Of a DNA stretch of 64,000 nt, positions 34,201 to 42,397 are shown piece by piece. The translations under genes were made by a program, and so were the position numbers. The notes below the pieces were generated by a model. That model saw only the letters and a program-made list of their open reading frames with translations. It was not told the origin of the DNA and searched no databases. The stretch spans positions 32,941-96,940 of the forward strand of contig CAJTVJ010000006.1 in the NCBI GenBank assembly GCA_910579785.1, in the 5' to 3' direction. Numbering within the stretch: the first letter of the stretch is position 1; each line of letters starts with the position of its first letter. The DNA is from an uncultured Christensenella sp. (GTDB lineage: Bacteria > Bacillota > Clostridia > Christensenellales > UBA3700).

Positions 34201-35368
34201 TAACGACGACGTCGACTTTGTCATATCCGAAGCTTTGACAAAAAGCCAAAACGCAGGCAGTTGGGAAGTGAGCTACAACGTCACGCTCATAGGAGACAAC
34301 GCCGATTGTTATTGCGTCGAGATGCCTGCCGTTGAAGCAAATATCAAGAAAGCGGTCTTTGACACGTCGCAACTTATATTTCAATCAAAGACTTTTGCCT
34401 TTGACGGCACAGAAAAGTCTATTTCAGTAGAGGGCGACGTGCCGGATTGTCTCAAAATACAATACTATGGGAATTATAAGACAAACGTCGGCGAATATGT
34501 CGTGACAGCCAAGTTTAGAGACGTATACGGCAACTTTGAAAATATCGCAGATATGCAGGCGACTATGTACGTTGCAAACGCCGTGCTGTCAGACGGCGAA
34601 AACCGCATGAGTGTGAGAGCTGACGGAGACGTATTGCCGTACGGCGCCCAACTTAAAATAAATAAATCCAATGATTGGTCGGGCAAGAAAGGCAATAAGT
34701 CGGTGGTTGGAGTATACGACATATCTCTTTTGAAAGACGGCGAGGAAGTGCAGCTTAATTGCAGATTTAGGATAGAAAAGACTCTTGATAAAAAATACCT
34801 GTCGTCAAAAGATTTCTCCGTATTGCAGGCGGTGGGCGACGATTATCAAGAGATAGAATATAAGTTAGAGGACGGCAAGTTGATTTTTTACGTGGACAGC
34901 CTTTGCCAATTCGTAGTGCTTGCAAAGACTCCTCAATATTGGAGATGGTACGTCGCGGCGGCAGTTTTGGTCGCGGTAGTTATTGCCGCGGCTGTGACGG
35001 CGACTTATATTTTCAGCAAAAAGAAAAAAGCGAAGCTCAACTGCCAACGCGCGGAAGAAACCGTACGGGAAGTTGCAAGCGCGGACGTCGGTTGTTTGTC
35101 CGCCGCGGAGTCGGTTGAAGCGCCTTTTGTGTTCGACGGGGTGGAATGCGCAGGCTGGGAAAGCTTCTTGGCGGCGTTGTGCTATAAAGACATATCAAAG
35201 CAAAAAGAAATAGCTAAGCTGAGTGCAAAACAGGCTTGGGCGCGCGCAAACGGAAAGGGCGGCGCAAAACGTCGTGAAGTATATTGGCAGGGAAAGAAAG
35301 TCATACGCAATTCACAGGAGTATCGCGATTTGATACAAAGAGCGGAAAAGTCGGCGGATAAATTTTGA
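31253..35368 (+). CDS. 1371-aa GLUG/MBG surface protein with cytosolic tail
   Basis: ATG 31253 begins one base after the previous stop. Residues 1-35 are a signal peptide (cut near AKAE). Residues ~60-350 carry GLUG repeats (GGIAGLNDSLGEISDC, GGICGYNKGVITNC). Residues ~440-960 hold one partial and six ~75-residue MBG-type Ig-like repeats with the core W-x5-YNGxxQYP. A YDG-type domain follows (about 960-1045; DKAYDGSRDVVLSGG). A membrane helix lies near 1230-1252, followed by KKKKAK and a ~115-residue cytosolic tail with GWESFLAALCYKDIS and KRREVYWQGKKVIRNSQEY. The tail is unusual because most such proteins end shortly after the helix. Likely an anchored adhesin or sensor-like surface protein; partner unknown. 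Confidence 0.8.
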   Translation: MKTTVLMKKFVIIVLALLLCAALCCVAATDIAKAETDEENAAFGGGSGTALSPYIISDAQDMIALMEGVNNITAPDGYFGKTFILSDDIDMTGIDIRPIGSFTYPFKGKIYGGGHSVSGIDILVEGEPYAGLFGVTSADAVIDGLALFGRVCGDAETGGLVGFNNGKINACVNNVHVSNIDDNTVSNIGGICGYNKGVITNCSNRSAVFGHGVNTGGIAGLNDSLGEISDCFNIGEIKSTFYDVGGIVGHNNGRVDGCFNSSQIAAYSTAGGIAGSNSGAIANAYNVGRIFADNNMAGGICGSSDGDISKVFSRAEISAKSLRYGICGYATDEATFDACYLNSDSFSGRMTNRGDDFLNSARLDDRDMVLPDVLEEKGAMAALQSASSKWTKRAFDEKCYMPQLAVFSDSAQDEIMTLSQSSAAIERRLVGDAELDTTKYTYNGQENVPGVSSQNTKYIKDVDYQIVCEDNVNVGTANADITFINYYKGDTSKSFAVEKRELIVEWREQEIIFNGQIQHPFVEITDGRVGDEDITFVYTGAGQAVGDYVVTAQLADSQVNANYSFTPVSIKYSITTSRIQLSWDESQLIYNGLAQYPKAKVTGGAFDDVTIEYFGYEANVNANSNYTVTATVNNSNYSLNETHTYSIGKKEISADFEDVDFTYNGQVQYPKISNAQGVISGEEVEFIYSGYENNIAAGRHTVVAQLAKNAVNSNYRFAGKECAYSIDKKQLDVEWVQEQLIYNGKAQYPKFSPIGLVSGDNVDWIISDYSGNIAASEGEAYAVAVDLPRDGNYAFQPVEKRYDILPMSITIAWENQVIYNGQVQRPNAKVLEDTPDEVVLTYSHFNGVNAGEGYGITVTPQSQNYVVGNVLTYDILPMPLNVVWSDSDFVYNSLAQYPNADIERLDDGTAIDFEYIKEESVKAGNYTIAVRLDDTNYDAVNGVLQYTIKQKQLQIDGLRAEDKAYDGSRDVVLSGGILIGLASNDDVDFVISEALTKSQNAGSWEVSYNVTLIGDNADCYCVEMPAVEANIKKAVFDTSQLIFQSKTFAFDGTEKSISVEGDVPDCLKIQYYGNYKTNVGEYVVTAKFRDVYGNFENIADMQATMYVANAVLSDGENRMSVRADGDVLPYGAQLKINKSNDWSGKKGNKSVVGVYDISLLKDGEEVQLNCRFRIEKTLDKKYLSSKDFSVLQAVGDDYQEIEYKLEDGKLIFYVDSLCQFVVLAKTPQYWRWYVAAAVLVAVVIAAAVTATYIFSKKKKAKLNCQRAEETVREVASADVGCLSAAESVEAPFVFDGVECAGWESFLAALCYKDISKQKEIAKLSAKQAWARANGKGGAKRREVYWQGKKVIRNSQEYRDLIQRAEKSADKF

Positions 35369-35410
35369 TATAAGGCTTTTACGGCGCGATTTATATATGG
35401 TATCGCAATG

Positions 35411-35439
35411 TTGACAATCCTATGGTATAGTGATAAAAT
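35411..35439 (+). promoter_or_regulatory. sigma-A promoter of helicase-nuclease gene
   Basis: TTGACA (35411-35416), a 17-base spacer and TAAAAT (35434-35439), 37 bases before the start codon. This makes the helicase-nuclease and the following acetyltransferase a separate transcription unit from the surface protein genes. Confidence 0.7.
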
Positions 35440-35475
35440 CATAGATATAGGTTTTAACTTATAAAGGGATAAGAT

Positions 35476-38400
35476 ATGAAAGAAAAACTTGCTAAATTAG
35501 CGGAGTTGTTGCTTGACACAGGCAAGCGCAACAATCTTATAAATTTTAAGGACAACAAGACGAATACTGTCGAGATAGTTGCGCCGAGTTTTGACGCGGT
35601 GGTCAAGAAGTTGGCAAACGCTTACGTATTCGAGGCGTTTGATCCAAAGCTTGACGGCGAAGACGAGGGCGGTAGATTGACTGACGCCCGACTTAAAGAG
35701 ATATTGAAGAATAAGGGGCAATACATCTCCAAATATGAATGCAAGCTGTCTAAGACCAGCCAAATACTCGCATACAATTCTTCGGCGTCGCCGATAAAGG
35801 CGTTGAAGAATATAGAAAAGCGTTGGAGAAGCGCGATTGACGAGACTGGCGTAAATATCGCATATCTTGCGATTGGTTTTATTCGATGGAATGAGGAAGA
35901 TAAGCTTGACGAGAGCTATCTTGCGCCTATATTGCTTGCGCCGATAAGTCTTGCAAGAAAGTCCAACGTCGACCCGTACCGTATCAGCGTATACGTAGAC
36001 GATATTATACTTAATCCCACTTTTGCATATAAACTGCAAAGCGAATTCAACATTGTGCTGCCGGAATATGACGACGGGGAAGACGACAATATCAAGGACT
36101 ATCTTCTGCGCGTCGGGGAGATGATAGCCAAGCTCAAATGGCAGGTGGAGTATACCTGCAAGATAGGGCTGTTCTCTTTCTTGAAAATCAATATGTACAG
36201 GGATCTGAAAGACAATGCGGACAGCATAGTCCAAAACGGCAATATTCAAAAGATGCTGGGCGGAACTTTTACCGCCAATCAAGCGGACAGCCGCGGCGGG
36301 GCCGAGGCAAAGTTCAACGTCGTAGACGCCGACTCTTCTCAGCTCAAAGCCATTGAGATGGCAAAGTCGGGCGAGAGTTTTGTATTGCAAGGACCTCCCG
36401 GTACCGGCAAAAGCCAGACGATAACCAACATTATCGCCGAGTGCATTGCAGACGGCAAGAAGGTGCTGTTTGTGTCGGAAAAACTTGCCGCCCTCAACGT
36501 CGTTTACAACAAGCTCAAACAAGTAGGGCTTGAAGATTTTTGTTTGCAGCTGCACTCGCACAAAGCCAACAAAAAAGATTTTATACAGGAGCTGTGCCGC
36601 ACGATGCGCTTAGAAAAAAGCGGCGTGTCTTCCAAAGCGGCGCAAGAGGAAGACAGGCTCAACAAGTCGCACGTGATACTAGACAATTACGTCGACGTAC
36701 TCCACAGCAATATCGACGTGATAGACAAGTCGCTTTTTGGGCTTATTCAAGAGGTGTGCGCCTGCAAAAATTCCGTCGAGCTTGATTATTTTGTCAAGGA
36801 TATCAAGCAAAAGGGCGATAAGTACGTCGCCTTTATCGTAGATTTATTGGAGCAGTACGCGGAGTACTCGCAATATATCGGATACGACTATAAGCAACAT
36901 ACTTGGTATGGCTATGAAGACAAAGATATCTCTTTGCAGCGCAAATATAATGTCAAAAAGTCGGTCGTCGCAATAAAAGATATCTGCCAAGACGCCGAGG
37001 ATATTGCCGACGACGCATACGCTCAATTCGGCATAGAAAAGATGTCGACGTTTTATCAGTTGGAGCATTACGGCAATTTCTTTAATTTTATCTGCAAATC
37101 GACTTATCTGTCGCCTAAAATCTTTGATAAGTCAAAGGCAAAACGCGCGAAAGAGTCGCTTGAAAAACTTCGCCCTCTCGCGGAGAGTATAAAGCAGCTG
37201 AGGCAGACTTTGGCAAAGGACTTTTCCGACGGCATATTGCAACTTGACGGCAAGGCAGGCAAGGAGTTGCTGACGAAATGCAGCGGAGTATTTTCAAGAC
37301 TTTTCGACAAGAATTACAAGACTCTTGCAGCGCAGTTGAAGTCATATTCAAAGACGGGCAAGGTCAACTATAAGCAGGCGCTGTCTGCCGTCGGTGTATT
37401 GCAGGAAATTCAAGAGAAGATTGCGGAGTTTGACGGCAAAGACGACTTATTCAAAAAGACGCTGTCGCCGAAGTATCAAGGGGTGGACAGCGATTGGGGA
37501 CTTTTGGATTGCGAGCTGTCCGACTTGCAGAATTTTGTCAAGGACATCGACGATTTCGGAACGTTGCCATTAAAGTCATACGACGAGTTTTCAGATCTCG
37601 CGCCTACGCTTGGCGAATATGCCGACAGGTGTACGCAGATATTCCTAAGGATGGAGGAAGAGACAGAGTTTGTCAACTGTTTTGACAAAGACGTATTTGA
37701 TATAAAAGACGCGCAGTTTGATTACCTCTTCAAGAGAATGTGCAGATGTCAGGACGATATTGATTCCATAGATAATTGGAATAGATTTGCCGTGATATAC
37801 TGCAAGCTCAAAACCGGCGAGGTATTGGACTTTGTCGACGCGGCGATTGCAAAAGGAGTTGCAGTCAGCGACTATGCCGACGTATTCAAGAGAATATTCT
37901 ATATGCAGTGGATAGACGAGGTCATACAAAAAGATGAGTTTTTGCAAATCATGAATAGGGTGACCCACGACAAGACGGTGGGAATATTCTGCGAAAAGGA
38001 CGTGCGTAATTTTGAGATAAGCAAGGCAAAGATACGCTCGCTGCTTTCTTCGCTGAGACCCGACCTCAATCTTATCGCTCCCGGCAGCGCGGTGGCAAAC
38101 CTGCTCAACGAGGGCGGCAAAAAACGCAGGCTGAAATCAATAAGAGTGTTGTTGGGTGAGATACGCGAGTTGGCGCAGACGTTGAAGCCGTGCTTCCTGA
38201 TGTCGCCTTTGAGCGTTAGTACGTACCTCGCGCAGGACGTAAAATTCGACGTGGTAATATTCGACGAAGCGTCGCAGATATTCCCGCAAGACGCGATAGG
38301 CGCGATATACAGAGGAAGTCAGGTGATAGTCGTGGGCGACAGCAAACAGATGCCGCCTAGCAACTTCTTTGTGTCTATCGCCGACCAGGACGAGGATGAT

Positions 38401-40062
38401 GAGGACTATGCCGACGCCAAAGACTTTGAGTCGGTGCTAGATCTTTGTTCGACAGTGCTGCCGCAGCTAAGATTAAAATGGCACTACCGCAGCAGATACG
38501 AAAGCCTTATAGACTTTTCCAACAAGCAGTTCTATGACGGCGACCTTGTGACCTTCCCGTCGTCGAAAGTTGACGCCGCAGGCATAGGCGTGGATTACCA
38601 TTACGTAGACGGCGGTACTTTTGACCACAAGAGCCGCACCAACAGGGCGGAGGCGGAATATATCGTCGACTTGGTGTTTGACAATATAGACAAATATCCC
38701 GACAGAAGTTTGGGCGTCGTGGCGTTCAGCATATCCCAACAGGATTTGATAGAAAACCTCATTGCCAAGAGACGGCTTGCCGACCCGTCCAAAGAAGAAT
38801 TTTTTGCAACCGATAAGCAGGAGCAGTTTTTTGTCAAAAATCTCGAAACGGTGCAGGGCGATGAGAGAGACACTATCATATTCAGCATCGCATACGGCAA
38901 GGATAAGGACGGCAAGATGTCGCACAATTTCGGACCTGTCAACAGAGTGGGCGGAGAGAGACGTCTCAACGTGGCGATTACGAGAGCAAAACTCAACGTG
39001 CAGCTTGTCGCGTCGATACACGATTACGACATCGACCTTAAAAATTCCGCTTCTGTGGGCGCAAGACTTCTCAAAGAGTATATCGGATATGCGGAGAGGG
39101 GCGCAGTCGCAAGCGCATCTGCCGACGTGACGGAGTTCGGCGAGGGCGATATGTTTGAGTTTGAGATGGAAGTTGCGCAGTTCTTACGCAGCAAGGGATA
39201 TGACGTAGACACCAAGATAGGAGCGTCCGTCGCCAACGTTGATATGGGAGTGCGCCTGCCCAACGGCGAGGACTATATTCTTGCGGTCGAGTGCGACGGC
39301 AGAGCGTATAAGAACGCCGGCAATACCAGAGATCGCGACAGATTGCGCGGCAGCGTATTGCAGAGAATGGGCTGGCATTATCACAGAGTGTGGGCAATAG
39401 ATTGGATAAAGAATAAAAAGGACGAGAAGGAGAGACTTTTGCAAGCCGTCAAAGACGCGGCGGAATTTCCGTCGTCAAATGTGGAAAGCGTGCATGGCTC
39501 GGCAGACATACCCGACAGCTTTGAGGAGTGCATAGAGAGCGGCGGATACCAATTTCCTACATATCGGACGGCAGACTTGGAAAAGGCAAAGGCGGCGGCA
39601 GGAGCGGACTACCAGCTATACGTGAGAAAGGTGCTTGAAAAAGAAGCTCCGCTGTCGGAAGAGCTGTTTTTGAAGAGAAGCATAAGAGACTTTTCGAGAG
39701 AAAAACTTACCGACGCGGTATGGGATAAGTTCAACAGACTTATGTCGCGCTGTCAAGTCGAGGGTATAGTGCGTAGCAATGGATTTATGTTTATCAAAAA
39801 CCGCGACGTCGAGTTCCGCGTGCCCAGCGAAGACTTTGTGAGAGAACTCAAATTCATATCGCTTGAAGAATTGGGCGTGGGTATGAGCGAGATAATACGC
39901 AAGAACGTGTCGGTTGAGAGAATGGGACTGTATAAATTGCTTGCGACGCTGTTGGGCTTTTCCAAACTCGGCGAGGCAATGGTGAGACGGTTTGACGAGG
40001 CTTTGCAGCTTATAAAAGACGTCATCGACGTAGACGGCGAAATGCTTTCGATAAAGGGATGA
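35476..40062 (+). CDS. DUF4011 helicase with Vsr-like nuclease and DUF3320 domains
   Basis: The 1528-residue protein has the order DUF4011 (residues 1-~200; LLDTGKRNNLINF), a superfamily 1 helicase and a C-terminal nuclease. Walker A is GPPGTGKS at 306-313; Walker B is VVIFDEAS, with D930-E931; Q/GD-x-x-QMPP and WHYRSRYESLIDFSN follow. The nuclease of the MTES_1575/Vsr-like type (about 1226-1320) has VECDGRAY with E1272 and D1274, then RDRDRLRGSVLQRMGW. A DUF3320 domain closes the chain (about 1395-1528; KFNRLMSRCQVEGIV). All expected catalytic motifs are present. The usual histidine after the VECDG motif (YH) is K here. Proteins of this build are found in many bacteria, often in defence islands, and are thought to unwind and cut DNA. 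RBS AAAGGG. A GNAT gene follows after three bases. Confidence 0.85.
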   Translation: MKEKLAKLAELLLDTGKRNNLINFKDNKTNTVEIVAPSFDAVVKKLANAYVFEAFDPKLDGEDEGGRLTDARLKEILKNKGQYISKYECKLSKTSQILAYNSSASPIKALKNIEKRWRSAIDETGVNIAYLAIGFIRWNEEDKLDESYLAPILLAPISLARKSNVDPYRISVYVDDIILNPTFAYKLQSEFNIVLPEYDDGEDDNIKDYLLRVGEMIAKLKWQVEYTCKIGLFSFLKINMYRDLKDNADSIVQNGNIQKMLGGTFTANQADSRGGAEAKFNVVDADSSQLKAIEMAKSGESFVLQGPPGTGKSQTITNIIAECIADGKKVLFVSEKLAALNVVYNKLKQVGLEDFCLQLHSHKANKKDFIQELCRTMRLEKSGVSSKAAQEEDRLNKSHVILDNYVDVLHSNIDVIDKSLFGLIQEVCACKNSVELDYFVKDIKQKGDKYVAFIVDLLEQYAEYSQYIGYDYKQHTWYGYEDKDISLQRKYNVKKSVVAIKDICQDAEDIADDAYAQFGIEKMSTFYQLEHYGNFFNFICKSTYLSPKIFDKSKAKRAKESLEKLRPLAESIKQLRQTLAKDFSDGILQLDGKAGKELLTKCSGVFSRLFDKNYKTLAAQLKSYSKTGKVNYKQALSAVGVLQEIQEKIAEFDGKDDLFKKTLSPKYQGVDSDWGLLDCELSDLQNFVKDIDDFGTLPLKSYDEFSDLAPTLGEYADRCTQIFLRMEEETEFVNCFDKDVFDIKDAQFDYLFKRMCRCQDDIDSIDNWNRFAVIYCKLKTGEVLDFVDAAIAKGVAVSDYADVFKRIFYMQWIDEVIQKDEFLQIMNRVTHDKTVGIFCEKDVRNFEISKAKIRSLLSSLRPDLNLIAPGSAVANLLNEGGKKRRLKSIRVLLGEIRELAQTLKPCFLMSPLSVSTYLAQDVKFDVVIFDEASQIFPQDAIGAIYRGSQVIVVGDSKQMPPSNFFVSIADQDEDDEDYADAKDFESVLDLCSTVLPQLRLKWHYRSRYESLIDFSNKQFYDGDLVTFPSSKVDAAGIGVDYHYVDGGTFDHKSRTNRAEAEYIVDLVFDNIDKYPDRSLGVVAFSISQQDLIENLIAKRRLADPSKEEFFATDKQEQFFVKNLETVQGDERDTIIFSIAYGKDKDGKMSHNFGPVNRVGGERRLNVAITRAKLNVQLVASIHDYDIDLKNSASVGARLLKEYIGYAERGAVASASADVTEFGEGDMFEFEMEVAQFLRSKGYDVDTKIGASVANVDMGVRLPNGEDYILAVECDGRAYKNAGNTRDRDRLRGSVLQRMGWHYHRVWAIDWIKNKKDEKERLLQAVKDAAEFPSSNVESVHGSADIPDSFEECIESGGYQFPTYRTADLEKAKAAAGADYQLYVRKVLEKEAPLSEELFLKRSIRDFSREKLTDAVWDKFNRLMSRCQVEGIVRSNGFMFIKNRDVEFRVPSEDFVRELKFISLEELGVGMSEIIRKNVSVERMGLYKLLATLLGFSKLGEAMVRRFDEALQLIKDVIDVDGEMLSIKG

Positions 40063-40065
40063 GAA

Positions 40066-40560
40066 ATGGTAGAGTTGATACGTATAAAGTCAAGCGAAGA
40101 AATAAGTAAGGTGTCGAAGCTTGCGATGGAGATAATGAAAGAACATTACGACCCCATTGTAGGCAGCGAGGTCAACGACCATATGTTGAAAAAATTTCAA
40201 TCTGTCGAGGGTATTACGGCGGAGATGGAAGACGGCGCGGAATACTATTTTGTCAATGCGGACGGCGAGCACGTAGGCTTTGTCGCGGTGCAGCCGAAAG
40301 AGGATTATCTGTATCTTAGCAAATTTTATCTTGCCAAGAGGCACAGAGGCAAGGGATATGCCAAAGATATGATGGCGTTTGTAAAAGACAGGGCGAAGAG
40401 CTGCAATCTCGACAGCATTATGCTCAACGTCAACGCCGACAACGCGGCTACGGTTGAGACGTATCGCCACTTTAAGTTTGAAATCGTCGAAGAGATATGG
40501 CGCGAAGTGGGAGAGGGGTACCGCGTACACGACTACGTGATGCAATATAAGTCTATATGA
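40066..40560 (+). CDS. GNAT family N-acetyltransferase
   Basis: A 164-residue protein of normal GNAT length. The acetyl-CoA binding motif A is visible as FYLAKRHRGKGYAKDMMAFV (about residues 84-103), with the R/Q-x-x-G-x-G/A pattern RHRGKGYA. Motif B follows at LNVNADNAATVETYRHFKFE. It would transfer an acetyl group from acetyl-CoA to an unknown amine. It starts three bases after the helicase-nuclease stop, so it is almost certainly co-transcribed with it. Whether it works with the helicase or is an unrelated housekeeping enzyme cannot be told. Confidence 0.85.
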   Translation: MVELIRIKSSEEISKVSKLAMEIMKEHYDPIVGSEVNDHMLKKFQSVEGITAEMEDGAEYYFVNADGEHVGFVAVQPKEDYLYLSKFYLAKRHRGKGYAKDMMAFVKDRAKSCNLDSIMLNVNADNAATVETYRHFKFEIVEEIWREVGEGYRVHDYVMQYKSI

Positions 40561-40617
40561 TTGCATATCCGACGTGCGGAGAAATATTGATTTTAATCGC
40601 ATAAATATTAAAATTCG

Positions 40618-40690
40618 CGTATAATTATGCAGATAGCCGCCAAATAATGAATAAATTGCATAAATTTACATTTTGGTGAATAATTATGCA
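40618..40690 (+). promoter_or_regulatory. ARG-box-like palindromes, possible ArgR/AhrC operator
   Basis: TGAATAATTATGCA (40677-40690) matches the ArgR/AhrC box TGAATAATTATTCA at 13 of 14 positions, and CGTATAATTATGCA (40618-40631) is a weaker second copy sharing the ATAATTATGCA core. A related half-site, TGAATAAATTGCAT, lies between them. They sit 60-135 bases upstream of the transporter promoter. Regulation by arginine is inferred; A+T-rich context makes chance matches more likely. Confidence 0.35.
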
Positions 40691-40751
40691 AAAAATCTCA
40701 AAATAAATTGGCAAATATGCAAAAATTTTAAAATTTTGTGTATAAAAATAC

Positions 40752-40780
40752 TTGCATACTCAAAAAATCGGTGCTAGAAT
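40752..40780 (+). promoter_or_regulatory. sigma-A promoter of amino-acid ABC operon
   Basis: TTGCAT (40752-40757), a 17-base spacer and TAGAAT (40775-40780), 34 bases before the start of the binding-protein gene. Confidence 0.65.
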
Positions 40781-40814
40781 AGTAATACAATAAAAATAAA
40801 AGAGGTCACATATT

Positions 40815-41684
40815 ATGAAAAAGAAAGTTTTGATAGCTCTTTTGGTAGTCGCAGTAGTAGGCGTAAGCTGCATGGCATTTGCAGGTTGCGTTGGCGGAGG
40901 CGAGCCATTTGACAATTTGAATAAGTCGGAAATTAAAGTAGGTTTTCAATCGGGTACGACGGGTCAGACTTATACGGAAGGATATACCAATTTGAATCCC
41001 AAGCAGTACAACAACGCAATGCTTGCAGTGCAAGATATGATCGCAGGAAGAATCGATTACGTGATTACAGATATTGCGCCTGCAAAATCTATTGCGGCAA
41101 AGAATAAGAAAGTCAAAGTCATCGACATTAGTTTGACGGTTGAGAAATACTGCTTTGCTATCAATCCCAACGACAATAAGGGAATTGAAGCAAAACTCAA
41201 CAAGTTTTTGACCGATAATGCCAGCAAGTTGAAAGAATTGCAAAATCAATATATTCAAGGTACCAACACTCAAAAGATAATCTATTCTGCAAAGAATGCA
41301 AAAAATCCTTTGATAGTTGCTACCAGCCTTGATTTCCCTCCTTTTGAGGACATCAGCGGAGACGGTTTTGAGGGATTCGATCTTGAAGTCATGGATATGT
41401 TCTGCAAGGAATACGGATACGATCTTGTCATCAGCTCTATGGACTTTGATTCGGTAGTGCTCAACGTCGGCGCAGGCAAGTCGGATATCGGCGCGGCTGC
41501 TTTGACTTGGACCGAGGACAGAGCAAAGAGCGTCAAGTTCTCAGAATCGTACTATGACGCAACGCAAGTAATTATTTGCATGAAAGACGACACGACTTTC
41601 AACAACTGCAAGACAAGAGAAGACGTCGAAAAGATTTTGACGAATTTAGCAAAAAAACAAGAAGAGGTCGGTAGCGGAGAGTAA
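40815..41684 (+). CDS. amino-acid ABC substrate-binding lipoprotein, apparently circularly permuted
   Basis: A 289-residue lipoprotein (lipobox AFAGC, Cys25) of the SBP_bac_3 family. The two lobes are in reversed order. Residues ~38-150 match what is normally the second lobe (KVGFQSGTTGQTY, MIAGRIDYVITDIAPAK, then the final helix region). Residues ~165-275 match what is normally the first lobe (VATSLDFPPFED, GFDLEVMDMFCKEYGYD, SDIGAAALTWTEDRAKSVKF, YYDATQVI). Ligand-binding signatures for the amino acid amino and carboxyl groups (D in ITDIAP, R in TEDRAK) are both kept, so it should bind a polar amino acid. It is encoded first in an operon with permease and ATPase; its TAA overlaps the permease ATG by one base. 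Confidence 0.85.
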   Translation: MKKKVLIALLVVAVVGVSCMAFAGCVGGGEPFDNLNKSEIKVGFQSGTTGQTYTEGYTNLNPKQYNNAMLAVQDMIAGRIDYVITDIAPAKSIAAKNKKVKVIDISLTVEKYCFAINPNDNKGIEAKLNKFLTDNASKLKELQNQYIQGTNTQKIIYSAKNAKNPLIVATSLDFPPFEDISGDGFEGFDLEVMDMFCKEYGYDLVISSMDFDSVVLNVGAGKSDIGAAALTWTEDRAKSVKFSESYYDATQVIICMKDDTTFNNCKTREDVEKILTNLAKKQEEVGSGE

Positions 41685-42397
41685 TGCCTGTTGATTTCAA
41701 TACTTCGTGGGAAGTATTTCGCAATGAATTTATAGTAAACAGAGGATATACGAGGGTATTAAACGGTTTGGAGAATACCCTCATTATCGCTATTGTCGGA
41801 CTGATACTCGGTATCGTGATAGGTACGTTGCTTGCCGTCACCAAGGTCATTCCGCAAAAGAGATGGTATAATAAGGTTTTTTTCAAGCTTACGGATATCT
41901 ATGTTGGACTTTTCAGAGGCACGCCTATGGTAGTCCAACTTCTTATTATGTACTACGTTCTATTCCCGTTGATAGGACTTGCCAAGTTGCCTGCGCTGAC
42001 GGTTGCGATAATAGCTTTTGGTATGAACAGCGGCGCGTACGTCTGCGAAATAATGCGAAGCGGTATTTTGTCGGTCGACAAAGGACAGATGGAAGCAGGC
42101 AGAGCGTTGGGTATGGGATATTGCAGGACGATGTTTAAGGTAATAATACCGCAGGCCGTCAAAAACATACTTCCTACGCTTGGCAACGAATTTATTTCCC
42201 TTGTCAAAGAGACGTCGGTAGCGTCGTTTATCACCATAGTAGACTTGACGAAAGCATTCCAGCAGATAGGCTCTGCGACGTACGACTATTTCATACCGTA
42301 CATAGTGCTTGCGCTTTGCTATCTTGTGATAGTCTATATAATAACGATAGCGGTAAAATTGATTGAAAGGAGGATGAGAGCAAGTGACAGAAGGTAA
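41684..42397 (+). CDS. polar amino-acid ABC transporter permease
   Basis: The 237-residue membrane protein has the HisM/GlnP-type fold: LNGLENTLIIAIVGLILGIVIG at the first helix, LFRGTPMVVQLLIMYY, and the ATPase-contacting EAA loop EAGRALGMGYCRTMFKVIIP (about residues 144-163). Five helices are visible. It works as a homodimer with the ATPase that follows. Its start overlaps the binding-protein stop by one base and its end overlaps the ATPase start by 14 bases. Confidence 0.93.
   Translation: MPVDFNTSWEVFRNEFIVNRGYTRVLNGLENTLIIAIVGLILGIVIGTLLAVTKVIPQKRWYNKVFFKLTDIYVGLFRGTPMVVQLLIMYYVLFPLIGLAKLPALTVAIIAFGMNSGAYVCEIMRSGILSVDKGQMEAGRALGMGYCRTMFKVIIPQAVKNILPTLGNEFISLVKETSVASFITIVDLTKAFQQIGSATYDYFIPYIVLALCYLVIVYIITIAVKLIERRMRASDRR

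Noticed and set aside
40815..41684. Binding protein as two fused half-genes by sequence error
   Set aside because: The frame is continuous, the signal peptide is intact and the binding signatures of both lobes occur exactly once each, which fits a permutation better than a misjoined fragment.
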